The position numbers and the translations under genes were made by a program. Below the pieces are notes generated by a model. The model was not told where the DNA came from. It saw only the letters and a list, made by a program, of their open reading frames with translations, and did not search any database. DNA of 64,000 nt from Myrica gale (lineage: Eukaryota; Streptophyta; Magnoliopsida; Fagales; Myricaceae). Each line of letters begins with the position of its first letter. Within the stretch, counting starts at the first letter, position 1. Of the stretch, positions 1 to 11,646 are shown piece by piece. The DNA is taken from assembly GCA_963930655.1 (NCBI GenBank), contig OZ005606.1:20190001-20254000 (forward strand), written 5' to 3'.

Positions 1-1628
1 AGGACACTAGCCAACTGAAGTACTAAATAACAAACGTAGGCGCATTATTTCTTAGTACGAAAGAAGGCAAAAGATGAGGTCTGAATTTTATAATTCCTCA
101 TGTGTCTTGTGATAATTGAGGGCTAATGTAATTCCTGCCAGTGGTGCAAGGGACCCGGAACTTAATAACTTGTTTCAGAGTAGCACAGAGGGCCCTCATC
201 TTGGTGCTAAATCCTAAATATCTCTCAAAATATATTGGAATGTGAATATTTGGTCCTTGCTTTGTGATGCTTCCTAACTGGAATTGATCTGATTGGATTG
301 GGTTTCAGCCCAGGTTGGGCTGGACCAATATAGGGCACATACATGTGGTAAGAAGCAAATATAGCATTGAAAGCGACACAGTTTGCCTGTAGAGCACTAT
401 TTCCTTGTGGTTCGGTCTATTGCCATCTCTAATATTAAAACTTAGCACACCAGATATGCTTGTTAGTTGGTCAAGATCTATGTGAATGGTAGATGATGAT
501 TTGAGTTTTCGATGCAAGTAGCTTTAATCATCAACTATGCATCATCCAGGTTATAATAGTCGTTTTAATGGACTGTTTTTTTAGTCATTTTCAGTCCTGA
601 AATTTAGCACTTACATTTTGTCTATGGTCATCAGTTGTGTGAATGGGTGATGATCATTTGGGTGCACCTGATAGCCATGAATAGCTCTTAAAAGATAAAT
701 TCTCTATTATTTGGAAGCCAATTGATGATTTTTGAAGAAGAGAAAAGGTGGAGATAGATACCAGGGAGTCTTTCGATAACATATTGGAGCACTACCTAGC
801 CCTAAGTTTAATGGATTCACACTTGTGATTACTGTGTGATGTTGGACATTGACAGCCTGCACTTGCATGCATATATGCTCTAATAGCCTCCTCCCCATGT
901 GTCTACAACCACATTAATTACATTTCCATTTACTGAAAGCTTTTACCACGCCTAGAAAGTGTCACATGTTATAACCAAGTGCTCAATGCTGATATCTGCA
1001 TGCAAGCCACATGCTCTTAGTCCACTCTATCTTGGAATCCACCGTATAGCTCGGTGTTCAACACTTGTTATCCTGACCCATCAGTTCCATTTGTCATAGA
1101 GAAAACATTTGGGGACTTTTCCAGTGAGGCCTTGGTATGGTATGCTAGACATCACTTAACCCAACGTATAGCTCGGTATTCAACACTTGTTATCCTGACC
1201 CATCAGTTCCATATGTCGTAGAGAAAACATTTGGGGACTTGTCCAGTGATGCCTTGGTATGGTATGCTAGACATCACTTAACCAAAAGTTTAGACTTGTG
1301 AATTTGGATGCATAATTGTTCACACACTTGGTACTTCTATTGAATGTGGGTCCTCACCTCTAGTGCTCACACTACTATATACTCTAACATTAGACGTGCT
1401 CGGGTTATTGTTTATGTTATCTGCATAACATTTGTGTTTAAGTGTTTCGATGATTTTCTGTCCCAAAGACCGTTTGTTCACATTATCTATGGTTTTACTG
1501 TATAAGTATCGTACTCAAGTGTCTTCTGGTCATTGACCACTGTTAGGCTCTTATGAATCTGAAACATGTTCTGCTTTCCATGTAGAATGTGAGAATATAA
1601 ACCTGGGCCCATCCTTTCTTTTTTGCAG
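1..1628 (+). other. Probable intron 1 of the beta-1,3-glucanase gene
   Basis: No convincing coding exon is visible here. The downstream exon opens with a clean acceptor (TTTTTTGCAG) at 1628 and needs one base from an earlier exon to complete its first codon (phase 1). In this gene family the first exon encodes only a short signal peptide and is followed by a long intron. I could not find that peptide here, so exon 1 is probably left of the window. The interval contains a tandem duplication, listed separately. Confidence 0.6.
1043..1284. repeat. Two-copy tandem duplication, 122-bp unit
   Basis: The unit beginning CGTATAGCTCGGT at 1043 recurs at 1165 and runs to the shared tail GCTAGACATCACTTAACC. 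The copies differ at only a few positions, so the duplication is fairly young. It lies in the presumed first intron of the glucanase gene and shows no coding signal. Confidence 0.9.
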
Positions 1629-3433
1629 ATGCCTTCATTGGAGTAAATATTGGCACTGACCTTTCTGACATGCCAAGCCCCACTCAGGTGGTGGCTCTTC
1701 TTAAAGCTCAGAATATTCGACGCATCAGGCTATATGACGCTGACCGAGCCATGCTCCTGGCACTTGCCAACACAGGCATCCAGGTGACTGTTTCTGTTCC
1801 CAATGACCAGCTTCTTGGGATTGGTCAGTCCAATGCCACTGCAGCCAACTGGGTTGCTCGCAATGTCATAGCCCATGTTCCTGCCACTAACATCACGGCA
1901 ATAGCTGTTGGATCTGAAGTCCTAACAGCCCTGCCAAATGCTGCTCCAGTTCTGGTCTCTGCATTGAAGTTTATACATTCTGCCCTTGTTGCCTCCAATC
2001 TTGACAGCCAAATCAAAGTTTCCACTCCGCACTCTTCTTCCATTATCCTTGACTCCTTCCCACCTTCTCAGGCCTTTTTTAACCGCTCCTGGGATCCAGT
2101 AATGGTTCCCTTTCTCAAGTTTTTGCAGTCTACAGGGTCTTACCTCATGCTTAACGTGTACCCATATTATGATTACATGCAATCCAATGGCGTGATCCCA
2201 TTGGACTATGCACTGTTCCGCCCCCTTCCTCCGAACAAGGAAGCTGTGGATGCTAACACACTCCTGCATTACACTAACGTCTTTGATGCTGTTGTCGATG
2301 CAGCTTATTTTGCAATGTCATATCTGAACGTCACCAATGTCCCCATTGTAGTTACCGAGTCAGGCTGGCCCTCCAAGGGTGATACATCTGAGCCAGATGC
2401 AACACTTGAAAATGCTAACACTTACAACAGTAACTTGATCAGACATGTGCTCAACAACACGGGGACTCCAAAGCATCCTGGGATCGCAGTCAGTACTTAC
2501 ATTTATGAGCTCTATAACGAGGATTTGAGACCTGGGTCTGTCTCTGAAAAGAACTGGGGACTTTTCAACGCTTTTGGAGTGCCAGTTTACATCTTGCACT
2601 TGACTGGTGCGGGCACTGTTTTGGCCAACGACACCACAAACCAAACCTTCTGTGTTGCAAAGAGTGGTTCTGATCCAAAGATGCTTCAGGCGGCACTAGA
2701 TTGGGCTTGTGGACCAGGAAAGGTGGACTGCTCGCCGTTGTTGCAGGGTCAACCTTGTTATGATCCTAATAATGTGGTGGCGCACGCTACATATGCCTTC
2801 AATGCATATTTTCAGAAGATGGCTAAAGTTTCTGGGACCTGTGATTTTAAAGGGGTGGCTACAATCACAACAACAGACCCAAGTACGAAATTATGCCTAG
2901 ACGAGCAAATAATCTTAGGAAAGCTAAACCCTCTACAGAAAAAAAACGACCTTTTGATTTTTTTAAATATTGAAAATTTAAATTTACTTTGTGTGAAGAT
3001 GTGATAGTCTTTGACGCATTTCACTGACTTGCTATAAATCAATGAAAGAGCTCTTTTTTCATTTTTTTAATTTGAATTTTTTTCACCCTTAGCCTCTTAG
3101 AATTTTACTAATGTTTTGTCTCATTCCTCTTTCTTGCAGCTCATGGTTCGTGTATATTTCCAGGAAGGTGAGAACAGAAGTATCTAAATCAACATCAATG
3201 AGCATATAGCTCTCTGTTTATTTATTATGCTTATGTATGTAGTCTACTGAACTTTCTGCCTGTTTTGTGAATGTAGTGCTGGAAACAATGGCACTGTCGT
3301 AAATGGCGCATCACTGGCTCCATCTTCAAATTCTACTAGTTCTGGCTGCCTCTCCCTCTATTTCCGTGGGGGTGGTTCTTTCACGAACGCTGTGATCATA
3401 GGGATTTTACTTTGCAGTGCAGTTTTATTGTGA
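1629..3433 (+). CDS. Glucan endo-1,3-beta-glucosidase (GH17 with X8/CBM43, GPI-anchored type), 3' part
   Basis: Hydrolyses beta-1,3-glucan (callose) at the cell surface or plasmodesmata. Exons are 1629-2882, 3140-3167 and 3277-3433, all with GT-AG borders; together with one base from the missing exon they give 479 codons and a TGA stop. The catalytic domain starts with GVNIGTDLSDMPSP. It contains the family acid/base Glu in GSEVL and the nucleophile Glu in VTESGWPSKG. A Cys-rich X8 (carbohydrate-binding) domain follows, from TFCVAKSG to CDFKGVATITTT. The tail is a Ser/Asn-rich spacer and a hydrophobic C-terminus (AVIIGILLCSAVLL) expected for GPI anchoring. The middle exon is only 28 nt and supplies HGSCIFPG, which is conserved in the family. 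An unspliced reading ends early at 3004 and lacks the tail. The signal peptide exon is missing from the window. Confidence in family is high; exact paralogue not assigned. Confidence 0.93.
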
Positions 3434-4464
3434 AGCTGCACGTTCTTAGAAAGGCATTCGGCTATTTTTGGAATTGTTCGATTCATGCACCTTTGCATCT
3501 GTTGAAAAACTTGCAGCATACCCAGTTTTGTTCCTCTAATGAGGATTTGAAGGGGGGCAAGGTGAACCGCAATTATAGCCGGCAAGTGGGTGATGTTAAG
3601 TTGTCTATTGGATTCTGTACAAACCAACACGCCACGCTAAGGTTGTATTCTTTGAACTGTGATTCACTGATTCGTGATGTGCCTATTTCAGATACTGGCT
3701 CAATGATCTTCATTTGTTTCCTCAAAACTTTGGGATACTCTCGCTCGACTGTTGTTGCTTTCTCTACATTGTGGGAGTTTTATTCCTTATCAAATGTCGT
3801 CGCCTAACATAGATCTGAAGCGACTTTCGATGAAAAAGAACTCCTCATTATCTCCCTTGTTCACCTAATAATGTGAAGTTAGCTTCCCACAATAACAAAA
3901 AGGACGTCTCTTCTGACTCGCTCTCCCTTCCGTTGAGAAGTACTATTAACTACAATGTAGAATTAGTAGGCAAAAGAAGAAAAAGAAGCAACCAATGATG
4001 CAGTAGATTGAAGACATTTGCTCTCTTTGCTTTATTTGTTCTTTTCTTTTCGAGTTACCATTCGTCTGAGCATAATTTTTTTTTTCACAAATACTTTATA
4101 AACTACATATTTTTCTATCAACTTCAGCACTTTTTTTTAATAAATTCTAATATTTTTTTTATACAAGCTCCGCCTCCAATATCTTTGAAGTAAAATAAAA
4201 TTTTATCAAATAATCTATTTTGTAGTTTTTTTTTTTATAAACTCCAATAAAATCTAAACTATCCACGATAAAAAGAAAATTTTCAAAAAAAAAAAAATTT
4301 AAGTCATCCAAACAGAAGAAAAGAAAATTCTTTTATCCGTTTTCAAAGACCAGCTTCATGTCGAACGTGTGAAGAAATAGTTAGGAAACAGAGCATATAA
4401 GAGTTCAAACTACAAGAGTATATATAAAACCATAACACCGGGAAGAAGTAGGTGGTAGCCTCTT
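3434..4464. other. 3' UTR and AT-rich intergenic DNA
   Basis: The first 300-400 bases after the stop at 3433 are likely 3' UTR; an open frame at 3412-3807 has no recognisable domain. Beyond about 4060 the sequence is T- and A-rich with homopolymer runs and no gene signal. Confidence 0.5.
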
Positions 4465-5330
4465 TTTTTTTTTTTTCTTTTTTCTACACAAGTAGCCTCT
4501 CTTTTCAATATTAAAGAATTCACAGTCCTAAGTTATCCGTATCTCTTCATCTGTCATGGAGATCAACGAGGAACATGAGCTAGTGAACGGAGTTCGCAAT
4601 TATCTCTAAAAGATGAGGATCGATGTCTGGTGCGGTTCTTTTGTTCTTCTTTCGATTGGTTCATTGAGTCTTGCGGTTTTCAGAAGCCCTGAACTTGTTT
4701 TCGTAAAGAAAAATCATTTCACAAGTTTTTGAATGTAATCTGCGTTTTTGGGTGCCAGACTCACAAGTTTGCAACAATTTCAATAGAGAAAACGTGTACA
4801 TTAAGAAAAATAAAATTGGAGAGACATTGCAGATTGCGTCTATAGGGAGTGGACCCATTGGCCTTATCAACCACTTGACACTCCAATTCCAACGGATGAC
4901 TAAAACCTCATTACCCATGGAAAACCAAAGATTACTACAGAAAAAAGAATATATGTGTCGTAAAACAAATGAAAATCCATTAGAAGGGATGGGTAGAATG
5001 AAATGGAAGTGAAATATGATCCTCTGAATTTGGTCCCAATAAAATGCAACAAATGTCCCACCAGTTCAAGAACTTTTTTCTTTACGAAAACAAGTTCGGG
5101 GCTTCTGAAAACCGCAAGACTCAATGAACAATTGAAAGAAGAACAAAAGAACCATAAAAAAAACCGCACCTGACATCGATCCTCATCTTTTAGAGATAAA
5201 TCGCGAACTCCGTTCACTAGCTCATGGTTCTCGTTGATCTCCATGACAGATGAAGAGATACCGATAATTTAGACTATGTATTCTTTAATATTGAAAAGAG
5301 AGGCTATTTGTGTAGGAAAAAAAAAAGAAC
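4465..5330. repeat. Inverted-repeat (hairpin) locus with captured exon-like sequence
   Basis: The left arm (about 4465-4713) and right arm (about 5072-5330) are inverted copies separated by about 358 bp. Both contain the 5' end of a protein-like frame. On the right arm (minus strand) it begins MEINENHELVNGVRDLSLKD and reaches a possible GT splice donor after DEDRCQ. The left arm (plus strand) reads MEINEEHELVNGVR and then stops. Both frames point towards the loop. I do not recognise the protein. The arms look like a captured 5' UTR, first exon and start of an intron of an unidentified host gene. No clear transposon termini were found, so the mechanism (MITE, foldback or inverted duplication) is open. 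Confidence 0.8.
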
Positions 5331-5998
5331 CATAAAAAAGCACCGCGCTCACCGTTTTCGTTTCGGTTCACCTATGCTTTCAAAAAATTCTCAATTTCTT
5401 TGAAAGATTTGAAGTTTTATAGCATAAAGGTTTGCATCTTCAACCAAAGGGACAAACTGGACGTTTCTGGGATTTTCTGATGCTCACGCTTATCCTATTT
5501 GAGTTTCGCATTAGCATTTAGATAGAAACTTTGTTTTCTGTAAAGAGAGATTACTTCTTTGTTTGCTTATGCTCATGGCCGTGGGCTTTCATTTGAAAGG
5601 AAAATTTCATTTTGTTCGGTGAATATTGCTCACAAATTCGATTTAATGTTAGAAAGTCTGTGACTTGTTTGGAGCATTCGATTTGCGTGCTTGATTTTGC
5701 TCACTGTTTGCATGAAATCTTTGTGTCAAGAGAATGGTTAATTTGTCCCCTTTTTCTGTGAATTCTGTGAATCCAAATCACGTTTTTCTTTTTCTTTTGG
5801 GTTCTAAAGCTATCAGAATTCGCAACCAACAAAGAAATTTTTTATTGTTATTTCACACATGGTCCTCACGGTCACAGAAAGTTTTTCCTAGTTTTACCTT
5901 TGCCGATAGACATGATTTGGCGGCGGCAGTTCTAGGTGAAGCATAAATTGGGTCTATTAAAGTTGTTATGGGTAGGGTTTATTATCCATTTGTGCTCT
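5331..5998. other. Intergenic, no gene recognised
   Basis: T-rich sequence with no convincing coding signal. A short open frame at 5734-5946 shows no recognised domain. Confidence 0.4.
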
Positions 5999-6805
5999 TG
6001 TCCGTTTGTTCGCCTGTAAAACAATTGTTTTACGTAAAAAAACTTTTCATTGAAATGTTTTTAAGAAATTTTTTTCATTTTTCAGTGTTTGGTTATTCTT
6101 TTAAAATTTTTTCAAGAAAATATTTTCTGATGTATGACACGTTTAATGATTTAAAATATTTTCAAGAAAATATTCTCAACGCCAATTGTAGTCTAGCCCA
6201 TGACATGAAATTTTTCTCAAAATTTTAATATTTTAGTGGTTAAAGTACTGATTCAACGTAAAGGTAGTATACTTTTGCGATAAAAATTGGTCCATGCATT
6301 TCAATTGCAGTTAACCAACTAAAGAAGAAGTGTCACGTGGCCTGAAAAAAGAATAATATAAAACTATTATGCAACTTTCAAATTTAATTTTTATTTAAAA
6401 AAATTACTTTTTATTTATATATCATTTTTATTTTTAATAAAAAAATTTAATATTTTTTTGTCGGAGGGGCATTTCGGTCATTTTGTATATTGTTTAACGG
6501 TCAAATCAAACAAAATGCAATAATTGATTGTTTTTGAAATATATGAGGTAGAATAATATATTTAGATACTTGAAGGAGGCTTACTAATTTTTACCCGTAC
6601 ATATGATGCGTATTATAGTGTCCCCCAAAAAAAAAATTTGGTTTACGGAAAATTTGAGCTTAGTTTGTTTTCTGGGAAACAATAGAACTTTTACAGTTGA
6701 CTTGAAAACCTTTTACTTTGACCTCATTTTCAAGTGCTTGCCAAATACCGTAAAACAAGTAAAACAAATTACGAAATTTGTTTTACAACCAAACAAACGG
6801 ACCCT
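5999..6805. mobile_element. MITE-like element with about 26-bp terminal inverted repeats
   Basis: The left end reads TCCGTTTGTTCGCCTGTAAA. The reverse complement of the right end reads TCCGTTTGTTTGGTTGTAAA, and the match continues through a shared ACAA. The interior is AT-rich and non-coding. Termini of the form GGTCCGTTTGTTTG are common in plant non-autonomous DNA transposons, but I could not identify a clear target-site duplication, so the superfamily is unassigned. Confidence 0.6.
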
Positions 6806-7167
6806 TAGTTGTTAGTCACTAAAATTTTGTTCTGATTTTGATCCTTTCAAGAGAGGGTTGATTAATTTCGGCTAATTTGAGTCCACTCGGTAAGTATATA
6901 AGGTTTGCACAACTCATCCCAGCAAGATACGAATAGTCACCCATTTATTGTGGGTTTTGGACTTGATCCAATCCATTTATCTGAACTTATGTATTTTTTT
7001 TATTCGGGTCATGTAGTCCATATGGAGAGGGGCTCACGGGTTGACCCAAACCGGTTTTGTCCAGATCGGGTTTGACGCGAATGAATAAAAAATATTTTTT
7101 TTTTCATAATTTTTTGTTTTATGACATGATTGTGGATCAAAATAAAGTCATTTTTTATTCTAATCCG
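6806..7167. other. Intergenic, no gene recognised
   Basis: AT-rich spacer between the MITE and the next palindromic element. No coding or RNA signal seen. Confidence 0.4.
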
Positions 7168-8719
7168 TTGTGATTATCAAAATTTTCTTAGGAGTAGCCA
7201 CAACATCTTCATTTAGTTTATTGGGCCAGCAAGGAAGTTGTTGCTTTTTTATGGTTTAATTATAATAAAATAATTTTTATGGTTTACTGTGCTTCAATTT
7301 ATTAGTTTTATTATAAAGTTACGGTAAATTCATGCATTTTTGCCACCTCTACCCATAGAAAGGTTGAATTTGTTGTTTCCATATTGACATTGGTTGATAT
7401 GAAATGAAGTTTGGTTTTCATAGTACTAAAATTTTACTTAGTGTAGCTATTCCTAGTGCTTTTATTGATAATACTTCTTGTATTCTGATGTTAAATGGTG
7501 TGTGTAAGCACATAATGGAGATGAGAGACATGAGTCATTCTTGGTTCATCTTATACTAAACTCTCTTTTTGTACTATATGGTCTAGTTATAAAATTTCTT
7601 ACAACACACATGGACAAATAGTTTGTGAATGAATTACTGACCATATGTGCTCAATAGGAAGAGAGATTGAAACATAAGAGGCCTGAAAGTGCTCATTTGA
7701 ACACACATGGACAACTTGATCCTTTCCTTAGCATGAGTGGCCAAATGAGCACTTTCAGGCCTCTCATGTTTCAATCTCTCCTTCTTTTTGACACACATGG
7801 TTAGTAATTCATTTACAAACCATTTATCTTTATGTGTGTTGTAAGAAATTTTAACTGAACGATATGTTACATGAAGAGGGTTCAGTATAAAATGAACCAA
7901 GAATGATTTTGATATCTCAACTGTCAAGAATGTAAATTGAGCTGTCATGTCTCTCATCTCCATTATGTGCTCATGTACATCTATAGTATTATCAAAAGTT
8001 TTGCTTGAAAGCCTTTTCATGAGGGTGTTGGCCAAAACTTCATCAGAATTTACACATTGTTCTTCAACAACCTTAATGAATTGCTCTGCCTTAGTGCATG
8101 TAGGGATTTAACCCCTAATGCTTTTAGTAACATGAGATTGCACAAACATCATACTTAGCGATTAGATCGCTCCCACCGTTCATACTTAGTGACCATTTGT
8201 GGCATACTTGAGTTCGTGAGAGCGGAGGTTCATTCTCACGGATTGCCAGGTCAAGGTCCATGTATCCAAGAGCAAACATCACTTTCTTTCCGGTCAATAA
8301 AATCTTCACCAGTTATCATTGGAATATGAGAATTATTATCAATAAAAGCAATAGGAATAGTTGCGATAACTAAGAAATAAAATTTTAGTGTTATAAAAAA
8401 CCAAACTTTATTTCATATCATCCAATGTCAATACAAAGACAATAAATTCAACCAAACTTTATTTCATTTCTCACTAAAGAAGAATTTTCGTACATGTGGG
8501 CATAAGAAAAATCATTTCTAATGCTAAAAATATCATTTTATTCTAATTCAACCACAAAAATCAGCAACTTCCCTATAGGGCTAGGTCACTAAATTTTATG
8601 ATTTAATCACAACTTAGACATGCCAATAAACTAAATGAAGTAAATTAAATACCTTATGTGATTATCTGCTTGATTTAAAATGATGTGGCTACTCCTAAGA
8701 AAATTTTGGTAATCACAAC
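7168..8719. mobile_element. Palindromic fossil with Copia-type gag fragments in inverted orientation
   Basis: The outer ends are inverted copies: GTTGTGATTATC at 7168 and its complement ending at 8719. The match continues through the shared block around AAATTTTCTTAGGAGTAGCC. Further inward, 7370-7480 pairs with about 8335-8460. The centre, near 7715, joins inverted copies of a Ty1/copia gag segment; the longer one lies on the minus strand (about 7634-8310) and carries the family signatures MEMRDM and ISYNTHKDKWFVNELLTMC. The arms are unequal, so one has lost sequence. This is an old, broken retroelement fragment; no LTRs or pol were seen. Confidence 0.75.
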
Positions 8720-9068
8720 TTTTAGTTTGTCGGAAGAGAATGTCTTGGAGGGAGAAAGAGATGGCCTTCAGATGGTTGTCCTTGTCCAGAGGTTGTGTTG
8801 TCTGGTTGATAGGAAAATTGTATAAAGGGAAGTTTCATCCATTTCTACAATTAGTCTCGATCCGGAGTGTTGGCGTGGCAGTAATGATGTTGTGGTAATA
8901 TTATGCTATTTAAGTAAAACTCAACAAATGTTATGCCTCGGTTTCGAAACTGAGGGGAAGTGTTTGGTCTCTAACTGGAGTTTAGCCGCTCCCAAAAGAT
9001 TAGAGGTTCATTATGGCATTGTCAACTCTAGGGTGCGTTTCAGTATTTGGCCCTTTTCCGCGAAGTTC
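8720..9068. other. 3' flank of the F-box gene
   Basis: Non-coding interval downstream (on the minus strand) of the F-box stop codon. It probably includes the 3' UTR. No separate gene seen. Confidence 0.5.
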
Positions 9069-10838
9069 CTAATAGATTTCACGGCACGTATCGCAAACAA
9101 ATCCAGAAGAGCTAGAATCCCTGTATTGGCGATTGTTGTGTTGGGTGCAGTACGGCCTGTTGCAGAAATTACATTTAGGAAGCTGCAGCCAGCACTCTGA
9201 ACACAAGGTGTCTCCACAAGCAGTTTCTTCCACTTCTTCAGACTGCAGCGTGCATCTGCCACACAGTTCACACCTTGGTATGCAAAGGTTGCATCCTCTG
9301 CAAGCCATTGAAACCAACTCCTCCTTCCTCTTGCAGGTCTCTCTTGGACACTCATGGACCATTCTTACATCGTTGCACTTGGGGCAGATATCCACGTCGA
9401 TCATAGGGTCACTTTCATCGTTTCTAAACACTGGGGAGTTCCTGTATTTAAACGGGATAAGTTGCTGCCTCTGCTGCTCCTTTTGAGACAGGTTAATTTG
9501 GAAATAAGCGCGAAGTGTTTCGAGATCTTCTCTCTTTATATTGTAGACTCCATTTATCCTCAGACTCTTTAAGCTGTGATGTTCTGATAATTTCTTCACG
9601 GCTCTAATGACTCCCTCAGGTGTTAAGCCAGTGCATCCTGGTATGTATAGCTGAATCACAATGCCAAAATCCCATAACACGATCGGTCAACTTTTTTGAG
9701 GTTTGCTTCTAACGTCACATGTTATTACTTTGATCTGCTTAAAATGGTAATATAAACTAACTATAACAACCTTGTAATCATCTAAAAGTTATGCTCCTGA
9801 TAATTCACTCTCGTTTGACCTTAATTTGGACATGCCAAGGGATGTTGCTGTGGTGTTTCTTTTCTGCTTGCTTTGTTTAGGAGCACGCTCTATCTTTTAA
9901 GGGTTAGATCAAAAAAATTGCTTCCTTTTGAGAAATGGAGTTGTATAGTAACAATAAACCGTGAGAAAAGATTTTTGAGAAATGAAGTTGTGCAGTTTTT
10001 TGGACCTGGAGCAAGCGCAGTAATTTCAATTTTGATGTGTTTTTTTTTTCTGTTCCAAATCTGTCAATTTATCAAAAGGACTTGTGCTCTTGAAACTCTT
10101 TGGAATCATTATAAGGCTCAATATATGATTTGTCATCTGTATTACTCATCTCTCATTTCTTCTCTTCTTCTTCTACTGATCCATATGGATTTGGGGTATT
10201 ACAAGAATAGATAAAGTCTCGTTGAGAAAAAGGATCCCCAGGAGACTATCTTATCTACTCCCATCTCCTAACAATCCGAAGTAATTGGTCCAAATCTACG
10301 AAACCATCCAAACTACGAAATACTTCATTCAATTGAAGCATGAAAACTAAAACTCAAAGCGCAGGAAAATTAATTGGAGAAGGAACAGAAGAAATATCAG
10401 ATGTATTCATACCTTGTTGATATGATGATTTGTGTCAATGACCAACTGAAGCCCATCATCAGTAATACGTAGACAGTTCACAAGAGCCAAAGTTTTCAAC
10501 CTACCATTTGCTTTTGAGGTGATTTTCATCAGAATCTCATCAGTCAACCTCAAGCTCAGAGGCCTTTGGACTATGATATTCAGCCATGGCAATACATCCT
10601 TGTGCACTGCATCTCTTAGCGACACGCAAACTTCACTCATGGCAAGCAGCTCAAATAAAGGAAGGTAAGCTAAAACAAGGAATAGAGCCTCATGCGGTGG
10701 CCTCGGCTCTACTTCCTGGATAGCGTTTTCTTTTTGGAAGCTAACACAGCCATTAGAGAAAGGCAGAGTTGGTGCCTTGTGTAAAAACTTGTCAATGGCT
10801 TGGTGTTTTTTGTCCTCCGCAACCAGTGAAATTTCCAT
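9069..10838 (-). CDS. SKIP28: F-box protein, SKIP28-like, with Cys-rich C-terminus
   Basis: Likely substrate adaptor of an SCF (Skp1-Cullin-F-box) ubiquitin ligase. Exon 1 is 10838-10413 (142 codons, ending INK before a GT donor). Exon 2 is 9650-9069 (starting LYIPGCTG after CAG), in phase 0, giving 335 residues. The intron is 762 bp (9651-10412). The F-box lies at about residues 48-90 (PPHEALFLVLAYLPLFELLA, then VCVSLRDAV and VLPWLNIIV). Leucine-rich-repeat-like segments follow (LKTLALVNCLRITDDGLQ; CTGLTPEGVIRAV; LKSLRINGVYNI). The last 100 residues hold many Cys/His pairs (CPKCN, CRGCNLC, CELCGRC, CSECW, CNFC, CDTC) and look zinc-binding. The match to the SKIP28 rather than the SKIP14 branch is from memory of the family and is the less certain part. 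Confidence 0.85.
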
Positions 10839-11646
10839 GTTGAGTTTCTAAGAAATGGTGGAATTCCCAAAGTGATTAGAAGGAGTAAGTCCTTCAGATA
10901 TTAGAGCTCGAAACAGAGTTAGACGTCCAAAGTAAGGAACTTCTCCTGTATGTAGTTTTACGCAGAAAAGAGAGAGAGAGAAGATAGGAGTGATATAAGC
11001 CGCATATCGTGTCGGTATGTAGAAATTTGACACGGCATCTTCTTTCTCCGGAAGAAAATGAAAATTGCTGACGCTAACGTTTTACAAATTTTCTGACAAT
11101 GTTTTAGGACTTAACGGGGTCGTACCAAATTAAACCCGTTTTTTGGAGTTAAAAACCTGTTTTTCCTTTTTCTTTCTGCGAGTTAAAACGAGAGTTTTTG
11201 GCGGATGATAGCTGGTGTTTGGAGGAAGTGAAAACGGGGAAAAGAGAGCAGAAGGCGGGGGGGACGCGACAGAAGAGGGTAAAGAGAAACTGAGTCGAGC
11301 TTGGCATATAATAAAACAGGCACATTTCTGTTGGTTAATCTTATTGTAGTGGGACAGAAGGCCTGGGTTAGAAGAATTAAAACCAACACGTGACTATAAA
11401 TGGCCCTAAGCACCAGTATTCTAATGATAATGTGCAATATATCACACAAACTATCACACTCTTTCATGCACTTAATATGGGGGGGGGGGGGCGAGTCCTT
11501 AATACAAACTGAAAAACTACAACAAACAATAGAGAGCTGTTTTATGGATTTTGCAGTCTAGTCTATCATTTTATACAGAAAATTGACAGTGGAGTTATTT
11601 GACATCATAAACCATGTAATTGGAAACATTTAAATTAAAGAGGCTG
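10839..11646. other. Promoter/5' flank of the F-box gene and 3' flank of the dynein light chain gene
   Basis: No gene seen. It includes a GA run near 10970-10981, probably in the 5' UTR of the minus-strand F-box gene, and a run of about 11 G at 11480-11490. Open frames here have no recognised domains. Confidence 0.45.

Noticed and set aside
1825-2644. Long open frames antisense to the glucanase exon
   Set aside because: They mirror the strongly conserved GH17 coding strand and show no domain.
3412-3807. 131-residue open frame after the glucanase
   Set aside because: It overlaps the real stop in another frame and has no recognised domain; best explained as 3' UTR.
9011-9572. Overlapping frames on both strands of the F-box second exon
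   Set aside because: Shadows of the Cys-rich coding strand.
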